DNA of 64,000 nucleotides from contig JAURPJ010000072.1 in the NCBI GenBank assembly GCA_030835305.1, forward strand, positions 37,832 through 101,831. The letters are read 5' to 3'. Numbering within the stretch: the stretch's first letter is position 1; every line of letters starts with the position of its first letter. Origin of the DNA: Verrucomicrobiota bacterium. Its GTDB lineage: Bacteria > Verrucomicrobiota > Verrucomicrobiia > Verrucomicrobiales > Akkermansiaceae. Made by a program: the position numbers and the translations under genes. The notes beneath the pieces were generated by a model that had not been told where the DNA came from, did no database searches, and worked only from the letters and a program-made list of their open reading frames with translations. Shown here piece after piece: positions 19,467 to 28,408 of the stretch.

Positions 19467-19720
19467 GAGAAGTGGAACTTGGATGGAAGGTCGAAGGTCT
19501 TCGTCGTCAATTTGGATGAAGCAGCACGAGGTTTGGGGGACATTAGAAACAGTGCATCACCACCATGCAACAGTCGAATTTCACGACAGATGTGACCACT
19601 GGTGTCCTAACGACTAACGAGAAGAGTGCTCCCACCTACTGCCATGAAATTCCTCTTTTGTAGAATGGGAGGAGAACCGGCCTTGTGCTGACCGAATGGG
19701 GAAGAACGGGGACTCATTGA
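19467..19720. other. Intergenic stretch upstream of the sulfatase
   Basis: About 250 bases, no convincing gene. Should hold the sulfatase promoter on the minus strand; no clear hairpin or operator seen. Confidence 0.4.
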
Positions 19721-20155
19721 TTAAGCCTGTGGACGCTGGCTGAGAATGTAGCTTTGGCAAATTTCGAAGTAGGAAACCATGGAGCCGAGATCAATCCATT
19801 CGTTCCATCCATGCAAGTTTCTCACACAAGGCCTAGAGAGTAGTACTGGAATTCCCTGCGCACAGAAGAACCTGCCATCACTTCCATCCGAGGAACGTAT
19901 AAACCGCGTTGGCATCGAGGTCACTTCTTTAGTAATTTGAACATCCGGCGACAGGCGCGTTGGTTCGCCAATCACAACCGGCTCGGCGCTCACACCCCGC
20001 CCCAATAATCCCTCAATTTCCTCAAGAACCTGCCGACTTGTCATCGGCGGAATAAATCGAATATCAAGCACTACGAAAGAAAGCCGATCCGAGTCGGCGG
20101 CGTGACAAGTAATGCGCCACTCGTTGAGGAAAATGTATATGCAGGGTCGCCGCAA
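19721..20155 (-). pseudogene. M20 peptidase (DapE/ArgE-like), C-terminal remnant
   Basis: 144-codon frame whose later part reads VLDIRFIPPMTSRQVLEEIE, then SDGSDGRFFCAQGIPVLLSR and LHGWNEWIDLGSMVSYFEIC, the end of the dimerisation domain plus the C-terminal catalytic block of M20 metallopeptidases. The N-terminal catalytic half with the first zinc ligands is missing, and the sequence upstream does not continue it before pyrE begins. Intact relatives have about 370-450 residues. A truncated, presumably dead deacylase or desuccinylase gene. Confidence 0.72.
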
Positions 20156-20234
20156 GGGTGGACTACTCCCACGATGCGGAGATTTTTTTTGTAGGGATTG
20201 AGTTTGGCATCCAGATCACGCAACATCGGGCCCG

Positions 20235-20795
20235 ATGAGCGCGAAGGAAAATTTGAAGGAAATGTTGCTGGAGAAGTCGGTACGAACAGGTGATTTTACC
20301 TTGGCTTCCGGGAAGAAGAGCGATCTCTATGTCGATTGTCGGCTGACCGCTTTGGACAACCGGGGAGCGGGTTGGATTGGCGAAGTGGGTTGGGAATTGG
20401 TAAAGGGAAGGCTTGAGGCGGAGAATTTCGAAATCGATGCGATAGGCGGAATGACGATGGGAGCGGATCCCATCTCTCTGGTAGTGGGCATGGCAAGCGC
20501 CGGGGATGAGAATGCCTTGCAGGTTTTCAATATCCGCAAGGAACCGAAAGGCTATGGTCGGGGTAAGCAGATCGAAGGGAATTTCAAAGAAGGCGACAAA
20601 GTGGTGGTGGTTGACGATGTCATCACGACCGGCGGGTCCACCTTGAAGGCGATCGAGGCCATTCGTGCAGCGGGTGGCGAGGTCATCTTTTGCCTGGTGC
20701 TGGTGGACCGGGAAGAGGGCGGACGAGCCGCCATTGAGGCCGAAGGAGTGCCTGTCGTAAGCATCTTCACGCGCCGGGAGCTTTTGAGTTCTTAA
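20235..20795 (+). CDS. pyrE: Orotate phosphoribosyltransferase
   Basis: 186 residues. Joins orotate and PRPP to make orotidine 5'-phosphate in pyrimidine synthesis. The PRPP-binding motif VVVVDDVITTGGSTLKAIEA (about residues 117-136) is intact, as are the flexible-loop region KEPKGYGRGKQIEG and the N-terminal LASGKKSDLYVDCRLT. ATG start in the usual place. It stands alone, with no other pyr genes nearby. Confidence 0.95.
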   Translation: MSAKENLKEMLLEKSVRTGDFTLASGKKSDLYVDCRLTALDNRGAGWIGEVGWELVKGRLEAENFEIDAIGGMTMGADPISLVVGMASAGDENALQVFNIRKEPKGYGRGKQIEGNFKEGDKVVVVDDVITTGGSTLKAIEAIRAAGGEVIFCLVLVDREEGGRAAIEAEGVPVVSIFTRRELLSS

Positions 20796-20989
20796 AGGCT
20801 GTCTCGTTCCTGTCAGTCAGATCACTTGAGGCAGAAGGTTCAGACAGGTTTTTGAGGCTTAACCTTCACGATGTTCCTTCTTTCAGCCCAAGTTTGGAGC
20901 AGCCTGAAACTTCCCTCTTAGATCGCAGTCCGGATAATCGTCCGGGTTGAGATCAGAGCTGTGGCCCGGTGGACAATTTGGCGGGGAGA

Positions 20990-22330
20990 TCAGCAGAGGA
21001 ACTCAACGCCTGCGTAGCCGAAGCCGGGACCATTAAGGGTGCTCAGGTCGAGGATGCCGTTGCGGCGTCGATACAAGCCCGGATGCACCTTAAGGAACTC
21101 GGACGAGGCCTCGGGGTAGAACTGCATGCTGTTACTCTCGACTCCGCAGATGGTGCCAGCATATGCGGCGAGGAGGACGTGGGGCACCTGCGCAAGCCTG
21201 GGGTTAGTGAGGTCCTGAACCATGAGGGTCATGCCATGCTCTTTGGCCCAGCATAAACTGAGGAGGGCTCCGGTGAGCGTTTTACAGGTTTTCAATGCGA
21301 CACTGGTCCAGCCCAGTTCACGGCCCAGCCGAACGAAGCGCCAGTCATGCGCACTCTCATCCATGAATAGTGGCTTTCGCTCACTGACGGAATGAACGTC
21401 GATTTGGTTGGCCTCGAGATCGTATGGGAAAGGCTGCTCGACGTAAACGATGCGGTCAAAAATTTCGCGATAATCGGCGGCGATGCGATCGAGAATTTCA
21501 TTCACGTAGGCGGGATCGGTCACCATGCAATTGAAGTCGGTGGTGAGGTGAGTGACGCCTTCTTCAAGGGCAATTTGACCAATCTCGACGAGACGCTGGA
21601 AATCCCACTCGAGGTCGTTGCCACGGAGTTTGATTTTGAGGCACTGTAAACCATCTCGCCGGATCCAATCGCGGAGGAGAACGGGATAACCATCGTCCGG
21701 TTCGTCGCAGGTGAGTTCGGATTCCTTGATGGGATCGAGCCCGCCGACAAGGTGCCAAACGGGCTGGGTCATGGTAGGTTCGACGAGGTAATCGGCGGGG
21801 TATTTTCCGATAAATTGATCGGCTGGTTCGAGGAAGTGACTCAGTTCGTGGTCGCCGAGCCATTGCTTGTCTAGGCACTCGAAGGCCCCCACGTTGTGAA
21901 GTTTCCCAAAGGCATCATAAAGGGCGAGGTCGAAGGCGGAGAGGCAGACGAGGGCGGCGAGGTGTGGCATTTGAGCGTTCGCTTTGCGGCCGGCGTTTTC
22001 CTCGCGGAGACGGCCATGCAGGCGGTTCTCAATGTAGCGATGGCCAATGACGAAGGGGTGGCCTTCGCCAAGGTGCGACTCGAGATCACCGCGCAGTTTT
22101 TCGCAAAACTCCTGCAAGCGTTCCTCGCGTTCCCGGTAGCCGAGCGAGGAAGGCCAGACCCAAGCGACACTGAGCGGGGTCTCAGCCCAACCGGTTGCGC
22201 TTCGGCCCGAGTCATCGGCTTCGATCGCGACGCGCGCGCAGCGGACTTCGGTCAATGTTTGATCGCCAAACTTGAGGGGAACCCGGGTGACGACGGGGAC
22301 AAAGGAGAGCGAGATACGGGCGACTTTCAT
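20990..22330 (-). CDS. Enolase-superfamily (mandelate racemase/muconate lactonising type) enzyme
   Basis: 446 residues. N-terminal capping domain followed by a TIM barrel: the KIKLRGND strand with a catalytic-type Lys, metal ligands in TTDFNC, YVEQPFPYD and MDESAHDW, and later KTCKTLTGALL. The superfamily abstracts a proton alpha to a carboxylate (acid-sugar dehydration, racemisation, cycloisomerisation). The substrate cannot be named; the capping region is longer than usual. The LysR gene lies 36 bases upstream on the same strand, so the two probably form an operon and the regulator may sense the enzyme's substrate. Confidence 0.8.
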   Translation of the reverse strand: MKVARISLSFVPVVTRVPLKFGDQTLTEVRCARVAIEADDSGRSATGWAETPLSVAWVWPSSLGYREREERLQEFCEKLRGDLESHLGEGHPFVIGHRYIENRLHGRLREENAGRKANAQMPHLAALVCLSAFDLALYDAFGKLHNVGAFECLDKQWLGDHELSHFLEPADQFIGKYPADYLVEPTMTQPVWHLVGGLDPIKESELTCDEPDDGYPVLLRDWIRRDGLQCLKIKLRGNDLEWDFQRLVEIGQIALEEGVTHLTTDFNCMVTDPAYVNEILDRIAADYREIFDRIVYVEQPFPYDLEANQIDVHSVSERKPLFMDESAHDWRFVRLGRELGWTSVALKTCKTLTGALLSLCWAKEHGMTLMVQDLTNPRLAQVPHVLLAAYAGTICGVESNSMQFYPEASSEFLKVHPGLYRRRNGILDLSTLNGPGFGYAGVEFLC

Positions 22331-22366
22331 GGTCGGTCAACAGGTTGACCGGCCCAACTGCGAATA

Positions 22367-23290
22367 TCAATCCTTGTTCGGAACTCCGGTGAGGGTTTTG
22401 GCGACATTCCGGCAGATGCGAAGGAAGTCTTCCTCGATCATGTTGAGTTGGCGGCCTTCGTGACAGACGAGACCCCAGGAGCGACGGCGGGTAGCGATTC
22501 CGAGCGGGATCGCGACAAGCTCGCCGTCATCAATTTCATTCTGCGCAACCCAAGGAGCCACAATTCCGACGCCGACGCCGACTTTGGCCATTTCCTTGAT
22601 CGCCCCCATATCGCCGAGGCTGAGGCTGGGGCGGAGGCGAACTCCGGCGTCTTCAAACGAGGACTTGAGGAAGCGATAGGTCTCGCTGGAGCGTGCGTAA
22701 ACGAGGAAGGATTCTTTGCCGACTTCCTCGGCGGCCACGGATCCGGCTTTAGCCCACGGATGATCGGGGGCAACCACAAAGATGAGCTCATCCTCAAAGA
22801 TGGGATCAAAGCGGGCCCAGGTTGGCTCGCGGCCGTTCATGCCAAGGACAAGATCGATCTCACTCCGGTCCAGACTCTCGATCAACTCCGAGGTGTCGCC
22901 GGACTCGATATGGATTTCGGCTCGAGGATAAAGCTCCCGGAATTCTTGCATGACTGCGGGCAGCAGGTAGGTGCAGAGCGTATGGGTGGCTCCAACCCGC
23001 AATCTTCCTTGGCCCCAGCGCTTGAGAAGGCCCAATTCCTCTTGGGCTTTCTCCAGTTCGCTGATCGCAGCCCTGAAGCGGCGTAACAAAATGGTGCCGT
23101 TTTGGGAAAGCGCGACTCTTTTGCCAGCCCGCTCGACCAACTTGGAGTCGAGTTGGGTTTCAAGCGCGCGAATGGAGTGGCTAACTGCTGATTGCGTGAC
23201 TCCCAGCCTTTCGGCGGCCTTGGTAAAACTCTCAGTCTCAGCCACTGCCACCAGCGACCTCACCTGCCTTAAATCTGGAAGCTCCATCAT
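22367..23290 (-). CDS. LysR-family transcriptional regulator
   Basis: 307 residues. The N-terminal winged helix-turn-helix reads SFTKAAERLGVTQSAVSHSI and the linker RALETQLDSKLVERAGKRVA. The C-terminal periplasmic-binding-like effector domain spans about residues 90-300. Most LysR genes are divergent from their targets; this one instead precedes the enolase-superfamily gene on the same strand with a 36-base gap. Control of that gene is inferred from position only. Confidence 0.93.
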   Translation of the reverse strand: MMELPDLRQVRSLVAVAETESFTKAAERLGVTQSAVSHSIRALETQLDSKLVERAGKRVALSQNGTILLRRFRAAISELEKAQEELGLLKRWGQGRLRVGATHTLCTYLLPAVMQEFRELYPRAEIHIESGDTSELIESLDRSEIDLVLGMNGREPTWARFDPIFEDELIFVVAPDHPWAKAGSVAAEEVGKESFLVYARSSETYRFLKSSFEDAGVRLRPSLSLGDMGAIKEMAKVGVGVGIVAPWVAQNEIDDGELVAIPLGIATRRRSWGLVCHEGRQLNMIEEDFLRICRNVAKTLTGVPNKD

Positions 23291-23332
23291 CTGTGAATAA
23301 GATGAGCAGAGCGCATACCAACTCTGTTTTCT

Positions 23333-23791
23333 TTAGATGATTGGCACCGCCCTTGCGTCCGCAATCACTTCGTCATCGACATAGGTCTCTTCCAAAATTG
23401 CGGAGCACCAATCGTGATTCTTGCTCAGAAAATCCAAGATACGATAGCTCATCACTTGCTGGAGCGGCAGCTCGGACCAAATCAATTCACTCAAACGACG
23501 CCAATCGTCCGCATTGAGGAGCGAAGGCTTTGAAAGAGACGCGATCGTGTCCTCCGACAAGAGAAAACAGCGGTTAAAGTCGGGCGACTTCGGAACCGGT
23601 GGTGGTTCGTAAATTGCGAGTGGGACCCCTTTCACACCGCTGAGCTCACAGGTCGATTTGGCCCACCTTGCAAGGTCCTTGCCAAAGCTCTGCAAAATCC
23701 CAAGACGTACCCGATTCTCTTCGTATCCCCTGCCCATGGTTTCCTGAAAACGGTGTCGCGCTCTTCGCTGAAAACAATCTCTTTTTGTCAT
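23333..23791 (-). CDS. Hypothetical protein
   Basis: 152-codon frame, soluble composition, with a coherent second half (NADDWRRLSELIWSELPLQQ, then FLSKNHDWCSAILEETYVDD). The first 25 residues look like out-of-frame noise, and another frame starting at 23843 (GLFRWIGWADDKKRLF) reads better just upstream, so the real start may be earlier with a frameshift near 23700. No family recognised. It could be a small intact gene or another decayed one. Confidence 0.4.
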   Translation of the reverse strand: MTKRDCFQRRARHRFQETMGRGYEENRVRLGILQSFGKDLARWAKSTCELSGVKGVPLAIYEPPPVPKSPDFNRCFLLSEDTIASLSKPSLLNADDWRRLSELIWSELPLQQVMSYRILDFLSKNHDWCSAILEETYVDDEVIADARAVPII

Positions 23792-23875
23792 CAGCCCAGC
23801 CTATCCAACGGAACAACCCCGCATTAGACGAGTTCTCGTTCAACCTCTATACTGCCCTGCCATCACACGCAATCG

Positions 23876-24150
23876 ATGAGAAAAAGCACTTCAAGACTCC
23901 GACACTTGTATGCGCTGGCGGCGGTCCTTTTTACATGGGCTCCGTCCGCGCATGCGGAGGAAACGATCCTGCAATACTTCGGCACCAGCTGGGAAGGATT
24001 CAAAAAGCGCGTCCCCGAGGTCGTTGAAGCCGAATAATCCTCGCTTTTGCTCCCACCACTATTCAAGTTAGCTTCCGGAATTTTCTCGGTGGGCTTCGAT
24101 ACCCTCGACCGCTTTGACCTCGGCGACATCGATCAATCAGGCCGCCTATC
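23876..24150 (+). pseudogene. GH13 alpha-amylase-like protein, N-terminal remnant
   Basis: An ATG frame begins with a signal peptide (LRHLYALAAVLFTWAPSAHA) followed by ETILQYFGTSWEGFKKRVPE, and stops after VVEAE. In the next frame the protein continues SLLLPPLFKLASGIFSVGFD then TLDRFDLGDIDQSG, the start of the GH13 barrel as seen in Verrucomicrobiota secreted amylases. After that the similarity ends, with the remaining roughly 400 or more residues deleted. A base deletion plus stop separates the two pieces. Secreted starch-type hydrolysis is the ancestral role. Confidence 0.75.
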
Positions 24151-24284
24151 GACAAGCGGTCCCAGACCAAGATCCGCGCGATTTTGCGACGCAATTTGGG
24201 GCCTTCACCCATCCCGAGGATCGCCTCGGCTAGGTCAGCAATGCCAGGCTAGCAAAGGCACACTTTGCCCACTATCCGAAGCAA

Positions 24285-24611
24285 GTGTTGCGTGAAAAGG
24301 CACAAATCGTGGCAGGGATGCCCATCATTCACCGGGGAAACCTTTCTTATTACCGCTTTGTTGCAAAATTTGAGGACGGGAGTCGGCGACTCCTTTCCAT
24401 TATCAATGGTCTCAAGATCGACCGGGATTGTTTCGCACGCTACACCATTGCCTCTTGGGAGGATCTTTCTGCGGCCAAGGTCCCTCAAACCGAGATCCGG
24501 GTCTTCGCGAAAAAAGGTTCAAACGATCTTGATTACGGGGAGCACGTCAAATGGACCCCCTATGCACTATCCAGCACTTATACCACTGAGATTTTTTTAC
24601 ACCTACCTTAA
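24285..24611 (+). pseudogene. Degenerate hypothetical ORF
   Basis: 108-codon frame with coherent protein-like sequence (IVAGMPIIHRGNLSYYRFVA, GSRRLLSIINGLKIDRDCFA). In the same frame upstream, after a TAG near 24230, runs QAVPDQDPRDFATQFGAFTH and PEDRLG, so an originally longer gene seems interrupted by a stop. No family recognised. It directly follows the amylase remnant, probably joined to it by deletion. Confidence 0.35.
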
Positions 24612-24765
24612 GAATGGCTCGGAACAGTACTTCAAGGTTCGATCGATTCTGGAATCGACCGACCGAAATCAAAAGTCATCACGCCCGACCGCGCACCTTT
24701 CTCCGCTGCGAAGTAGATTTTTGAATCAGTTTGGAAGTTACACCTTTTCGAAGATCCCGTTGCTT

Positions 24766-25608
24766 TCACGAGAAGCGCTCCTTCAGGAGAAGGGATATCT
24801 TCTGGAGCTTGCTCAAACGATATCGCCGGTCAAAGACGCGGAAGTTGTCGGCGCGCATTTGCTTAAGCAAGGTGTGATAAATGCGGTGCATCACCCGGGG
24901 GGCCAGCAGCGCCTTATAATCCTCGGCGGGAAGAAGCTCCGTGGCCTTGGCGTAAAATTCTTCGCAACGATCCGCCTGGTAATTCATAAACGCGATAAAG
25001 CGGCCATCATACACTCGCCCGATGAGATCACGCTCGGTGTATTGGAAGCGGCCCAAGTCATGAAGCGGCACGTAGATGCGCGCGCCGTTTGAAAGGTCCT
25101 CGCTAATATCGCGGAGGATGTTGGTGAGCTGGAGAGCGTGGCCCAGGGCGACCGCGTATTCGTGGGAGCGTTTGGCGTCCGCTGCGAAGAGCGGGAGGCA
25201 AACCAACCCCACCGAGGAAGCAACGCGAAAGGTGTATTCCTGCAAATCCTCCCAGGTATTGAACCGCTGCGGGTACAGATCCATCTGGCAGCCTTCGATC
25301 ACATTGGTGAAATATTCTGAGGAAATCTTGTAGAGATCTCGTACTTTAAGAATCCCACTTTGGAGGTCGACCAGTCCAAGATCCGGATTGGTGGTATCAT
25401 TGGCGAAGACCTCTTTCCAACCCGCGAGACCTTTCTTCTTTTCTGTGACGGGCAATTCAAGGTCATCGGCAAGATCATCAATGACCCGGCAAAAGGCGTA
25501 AAAGCTTACGAGATGCTGTCTTCGGTCCGCCGGAACACAACGCAACGCAAAAGCAAGATTCGACTTCGCCTTGCGAGTGATCTCGGCAGCAGTGGGATCC
25601 GACGACAT
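24766..25608 (-). CDS. Squalene/phytoene synthase-family protein (HpnD-like)
   Basis: 280 residues of the trans-isoprenyl diphosphate head-to-head synthase fold. The first Asp-rich motif is AFCRVIDDLADD (about residues 38-49) and the second is NILRDISEDLSNGARIYVP. The family condenses two farnesyl or geranylgeranyl diphosphates to presqualene diphosphate, squalene or phytoene. HpnD-like is the likeliest reading for Verrucomicrobiota, but phytoene synthase cannot be excluded from sequence alone. It starts 5 bases after the lepB stop and is surely co-transcribed with it. No other hopanoid or carotenoid genes are in view. Confidence 0.85.
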   Translation of the reverse strand: MSSDPTAAEITRKAKSNLAFALRCVPADRRQHLVSFYAFCRVIDDLADDLELPVTEKKKGLAGWKEVFANDTTNPDLGLVDLQSGILKVRDLYKISSEYFTNVIEGCQMDLYPQRFNTWEDLQEYTFRVASSVGLVCLPLFAADAKRSHEYAVALGHALQLTNILRDISEDLSNGARIYVPLHDLGRFQYTERDLIGRVYDGRFIAFMNYQADRCEEFYAKATELLPAEDYKALLAPRVMHRIYHTLLKQMRADNFRVFDRRYRLSKLQKISLLLKERFS

Positions 25609-25613
25609 CGACG

Positions 25614-26825
25614 CTACTTAATGAGTCCCCAGTGACCGCTGTTGAAGGGCCAAAGCGAAATGAAAGCAGGACCGACCAGGTTGTACTGTTTCACACTGCC
25701 CCAATACCGGGAATCGAGACTGTCCGTCGAATTGTCACCCAAAGCAAAGAACTCGCGATAGTTATTCCCTTTTTTGGGGTCGTCATCAAGGGTCACGGTG
25801 TAACTTGGGTCTGAAAACCCAGTCTTCTGACCCCGGCCATCTGCGCGCCGCGGCGGGTTGGTGTAACCGGTGTAATCATAGCCTTTGGAATCGGGCTTCT
25901 GACTCATGACCCGCAGCAAGGTCTCCTCGATGGCTTTATCTCCGTTGATGTAGAGATTCGGCTGATCAATTTGGATGGTATCGCCCGGCAGGCCTACAAG
26001 CCGTTTGATATAGTGATCTCCCTTGGATTGACTCGACATATCTTCAGGGCCATTGGTATCGATGTCCCGCGTATCGAAGACAAAAGATTCGCCGCGCTTC
26101 GGTTGGCGGAAATGGTAGGAAACCTTATCCACCAGGACGAGGTCTCCGGAGGTGAGATAACCCTGGAAAATGGGGGCACCCTTCTCAAAGTGCGGTGTGA
26201 TGCCATTCGCCTTGCGACGGAGGGCTTCGGAGATTGTAGGGATCCCTGCGGCTTCATTCAGCGGGCAACCGATTGTTTCGCTGGTGCCATCATCAAAGGT
26301 GATCTTGGTTCTCGAGAAAAGGAAGAAGCTGGAGTCCTTAATCGATATGATGTTCAGGTCTTTTTCGGCCATGACATTTTCATAGGACCGCCCGGACATG
26401 GCAAAATCGAAAACCTGCTTGCCGAACCATGGAGTGTCCCAGCCGTCTTCTTCATGTTTGGCCGTCGCTACAATGCCATTCAGCGAGGGCTGCATCGAGC
26501 CGGTGGGAATACGGAATGGCTGGAGGAAATAAGCGCGGATGCCAAGGGCCACCACAATCGCCACCCAAAAAACCTCGATGTTTTCCTGGATCCAATCCGG
26601 CTGGCGGTAGTGGGCCAGAGATTTCTCACAGGTGTTCCGGAGCTGCTTCGAGGCCTCCTTGACTGCATCGAGATCCTTGGCCTTGACCGCGTCCTTGAGA
26701 TCGACCCTCCGGGATTCTATTTCATCAATGCGGTCCGGAGCGAGGAGATCCCGCTTGTAGTGAAGAAACTTCTTGGCACCCTTCAAGAGAAGGAGCGCTT
26801 CTTTTTTCCAACGTCGCTTAAACAC
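25614..26825 (-). CDS. lepB: Signal peptidase I
   Basis: 403 residues, longer than E. coli LepB. After a charged N-terminal helical region (about 1-85) comes one membrane segment, then the catalytic serine motif IPTGSMQPS (about residues 112-120), the catalytic lysine in HYIKRLVGLPGD, and the box GDNSTDSLDSRYWG. It cleaves Sec/Tat signal peptides on the outer face of the cytoplasmic membrane, and so serves the many exported proteins here. Forms an operon with the squalene synthase-family gene. Divergent from trpS. Confidence 0.94.
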   Translation of the reverse strand: MFKRRWKKEALLLLKGAKKFLHYKRDLLAPDRIDEIESRRVDLKDAVKAKDLDAVKEASKQLRNTCEKSLAHYRQPDWIQENIEVFWVAIVVALGIRAYFLQPFRIPTGSMQPSLNGIVATAKHEEDGWDTPWFGKQVFDFAMSGRSYENVMAEKDLNIISIKDSSFFLFSRTKITFDDGTSETIGCPLNEAAGIPTISEALRRKANGITPHFEKGAPIFQGYLTSGDLVLVDKVSYHFRQPKRGESFVFDTRDIDTNGPEDMSSQSKGDHYIKRLVGLPGDTIQIDQPNLYINGDKAIEETLLRVMSQKPDSKGYDYTGYTNPPRRADGRGQKTGFSDPSYTVTLDDDPKKGNNYREFFALGDNSTDSLDSRYWGSVKQYNLVGPAFISLWPFNSGHWGLIK

Positions 26826-26923
26826 GGGTGCAGGGTGGCCACGGGACTTTCATCTTTCAAGCTGGAAAGCGATCAGCAGGATTTGGCCTTTCGCTTTCGG
26901 CCGAAAAACCGTAACTCCCGCGC

Positions 26924-27889
26924 ATGAGAATTTTGACGGGCCTCCAGCCAAGCGGGAAACTTCACGTGGGGAACTACTTCGGCGCCATCAAGCCCGCCAT
27001 CGATGCGCAGGGCGAGGGCGACGGGTATTACTTCATCGCGGATTACCACGCCATGACCACCACCCACGATGCCAGCGAACTCCGGGAGAACGTTCGAAAT
27101 GTAGCAATCGACTTTCTGGCGTGTGGTTTCAACCCGTCCAAAGGGGTCTTTTTTAAGCAGAGCTCCGTTCCCGAAGTCAACGAACTATCCTGGATTCTCT
27201 CCACTGTCTGCCCGATGGGCCTCCTCGAGCGTTGTCATTCTTATAAAGACAAAATCGCGAGAGGGATCTCGGCCAATCACGCTCTTTTCGCCTACCCCGC
27301 CCTTATGGCGGCGGATATTCTTCTTTACGATTCCAATGTGGTGCCGGTCGGCGAAGACCAGAAACAACACCTGGAAGTCACCCGCGATTTAGTAGGAAAA
27401 ATAAATGACCAGTATGGTGAAGGCACTCTCGTGATGCCCAAAGCCCGCATTCGCGATGACGTTGCCAAGGTGCCCGGACTCGACGGCGAGAAAATGAGCA
27501 AGAGCTACAAAAACACCCTGCCAATCTTTGGCGACGAGAAGCCCACCAAAAAACTGATCATGCGAATCAAGACGGATTCCGCAGCGGTGGAGGATTCAAA
27601 GTCGACCGATAACTCGACCATCCTCGCGCTTTATCAACTCTTTGCCAATGAAACTGAATACGGCCGGATGATTTCCGACTATGAGAACGGAGGCTGCGGA
27701 TATGGCGACTTCAAAAAGCGCCTCGCCGAAGCTTACTGGGACTACTTTGCTCCCATGCGGGCACGGCGCGAGGAGTTGGTGGCCAATCCGGATGAAGTGG
27801 ACGCCGTTCTAAAAGCCGGAGCCGAGAAAGCCCGAGAGGAAGCCGCCAAGGTCCTCGATCGAGTACGGAAAGCTGTGGGACTTCTTTAA
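26924..27889 (+). CDS. trpS: Tryptophanyl-tRNA synthetase
   Basis: 321 residues, bacterial class I length. MRILTGLQPSGKLHVGNYFG contains the HIGH-type motif (HVGN), and GEKMSKSYKNTLP the KMSKS loop. VVPVGEDQKQHLEVTRDLV matches the family's tryptophan/ATP-site region. Charges tRNA-Trp. ATG start; the space to the divergent lepB is about 100 bases and must hold both promoters. Confidence 0.97.
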   Translation: MRILTGLQPSGKLHVGNYFGAIKPAIDAQGEGDGYYFIADYHAMTTTHDASELRENVRNVAIDFLACGFNPSKGVFFKQSSVPEVNELSWILSTVCPMGLLERCHSYKDKIARGISANHALFAYPALMAADILLYDSNVVPVGEDQKQHLEVTRDLVGKINDQYGEGTLVMPKARIRDDVAKVPGLDGEKMSKSYKNTLPIFGDEKPTKKLIMRIKTDSAAVEDSKSTDNSTILALYQLFANETEYGRMISDYENGGCGYGDFKKRLAEAYWDYFAPMRARREELVANPDEVDAVLKAGAEKAREEAAKVLDRVRKAVGLL

Positions 27890-27907
27890 AGTCCAGGATC
27901 CACAATA

Positions 27908-28408
27908 TCACTCCCCCTTCTGATAAAGGACGCCATCCTTGGCGGCTTCTTCCTCGAGCGCCTTCTTCGCCTTCTCATAAGTCATGCGATCGCTCTCCAG
28001 GGTGCCGTCGTCAGCAACCCCGGGTGTGACCAAATTCATCTCCGATTGTAATCGGGCCAACTTAAGAGCTGTCGCAACGGCTTCGGCATATCGTGTTGCG
28101 GTATCCTCATCCTGATCCCTTGCAATGACCCGGATCACCTTGAGTTCAGGGTCAAGTTCCAGCCGGGTGGCCTCATCCAGCGTCGCCAGATCGGTTCCCG
28201 CTTCACTCGCAGCGCCCTCCAAAAAAACCTCTTCTGAAACCAATGCCATTTCGCGCTCCCAATCGATCGACTCCTCGAGGCCCAAGAGGGAAATCTCCAC
28301 TTCCCTGCTCACCTCGGCCCAAGTCGCGTGAACACGCTCCTCTTCGCTACAGGAAGCAAGCCACACCGTTGCAGCACAGGTCACCAGCGCCTTTAAGCCT
28401 TTACTCAT
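27908..28408 (-). CDS. Putative lipoprotein of unknown function
   Basis: About 166 residues. The N-terminus ends in a lipobox (VWLASC, Cys about residue 20) followed by an acidic, probably helical protein (EVSREVEISLLGLEESIDWE, then VIARDQDEDTATRYAEAVAT). No family recognised; the repeated acidic/Ala pattern suggests coiled-coil or bundle structure. The ATG at 28408 overlaps the dioxygenase stop, a coupling arrangement; the ATG three codons earlier at 28417 is an alternative. Probably anchored in the periplasm. Confidence 0.7.
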   Translation of the reverse strand: MSKGLKALVTCAATVWLASCSEEERVHATWAEVSREVEISLLGLEESIDWEREMALVSEEVFLEGAASEAGTDLATLDEATRLELDPELKVIRVIARDQDEDTATRYAEAVATALKLARLQSEMNLVTPGVADDGTLESDRMTYEKAKKALEEEAAKDGVLYQKGE

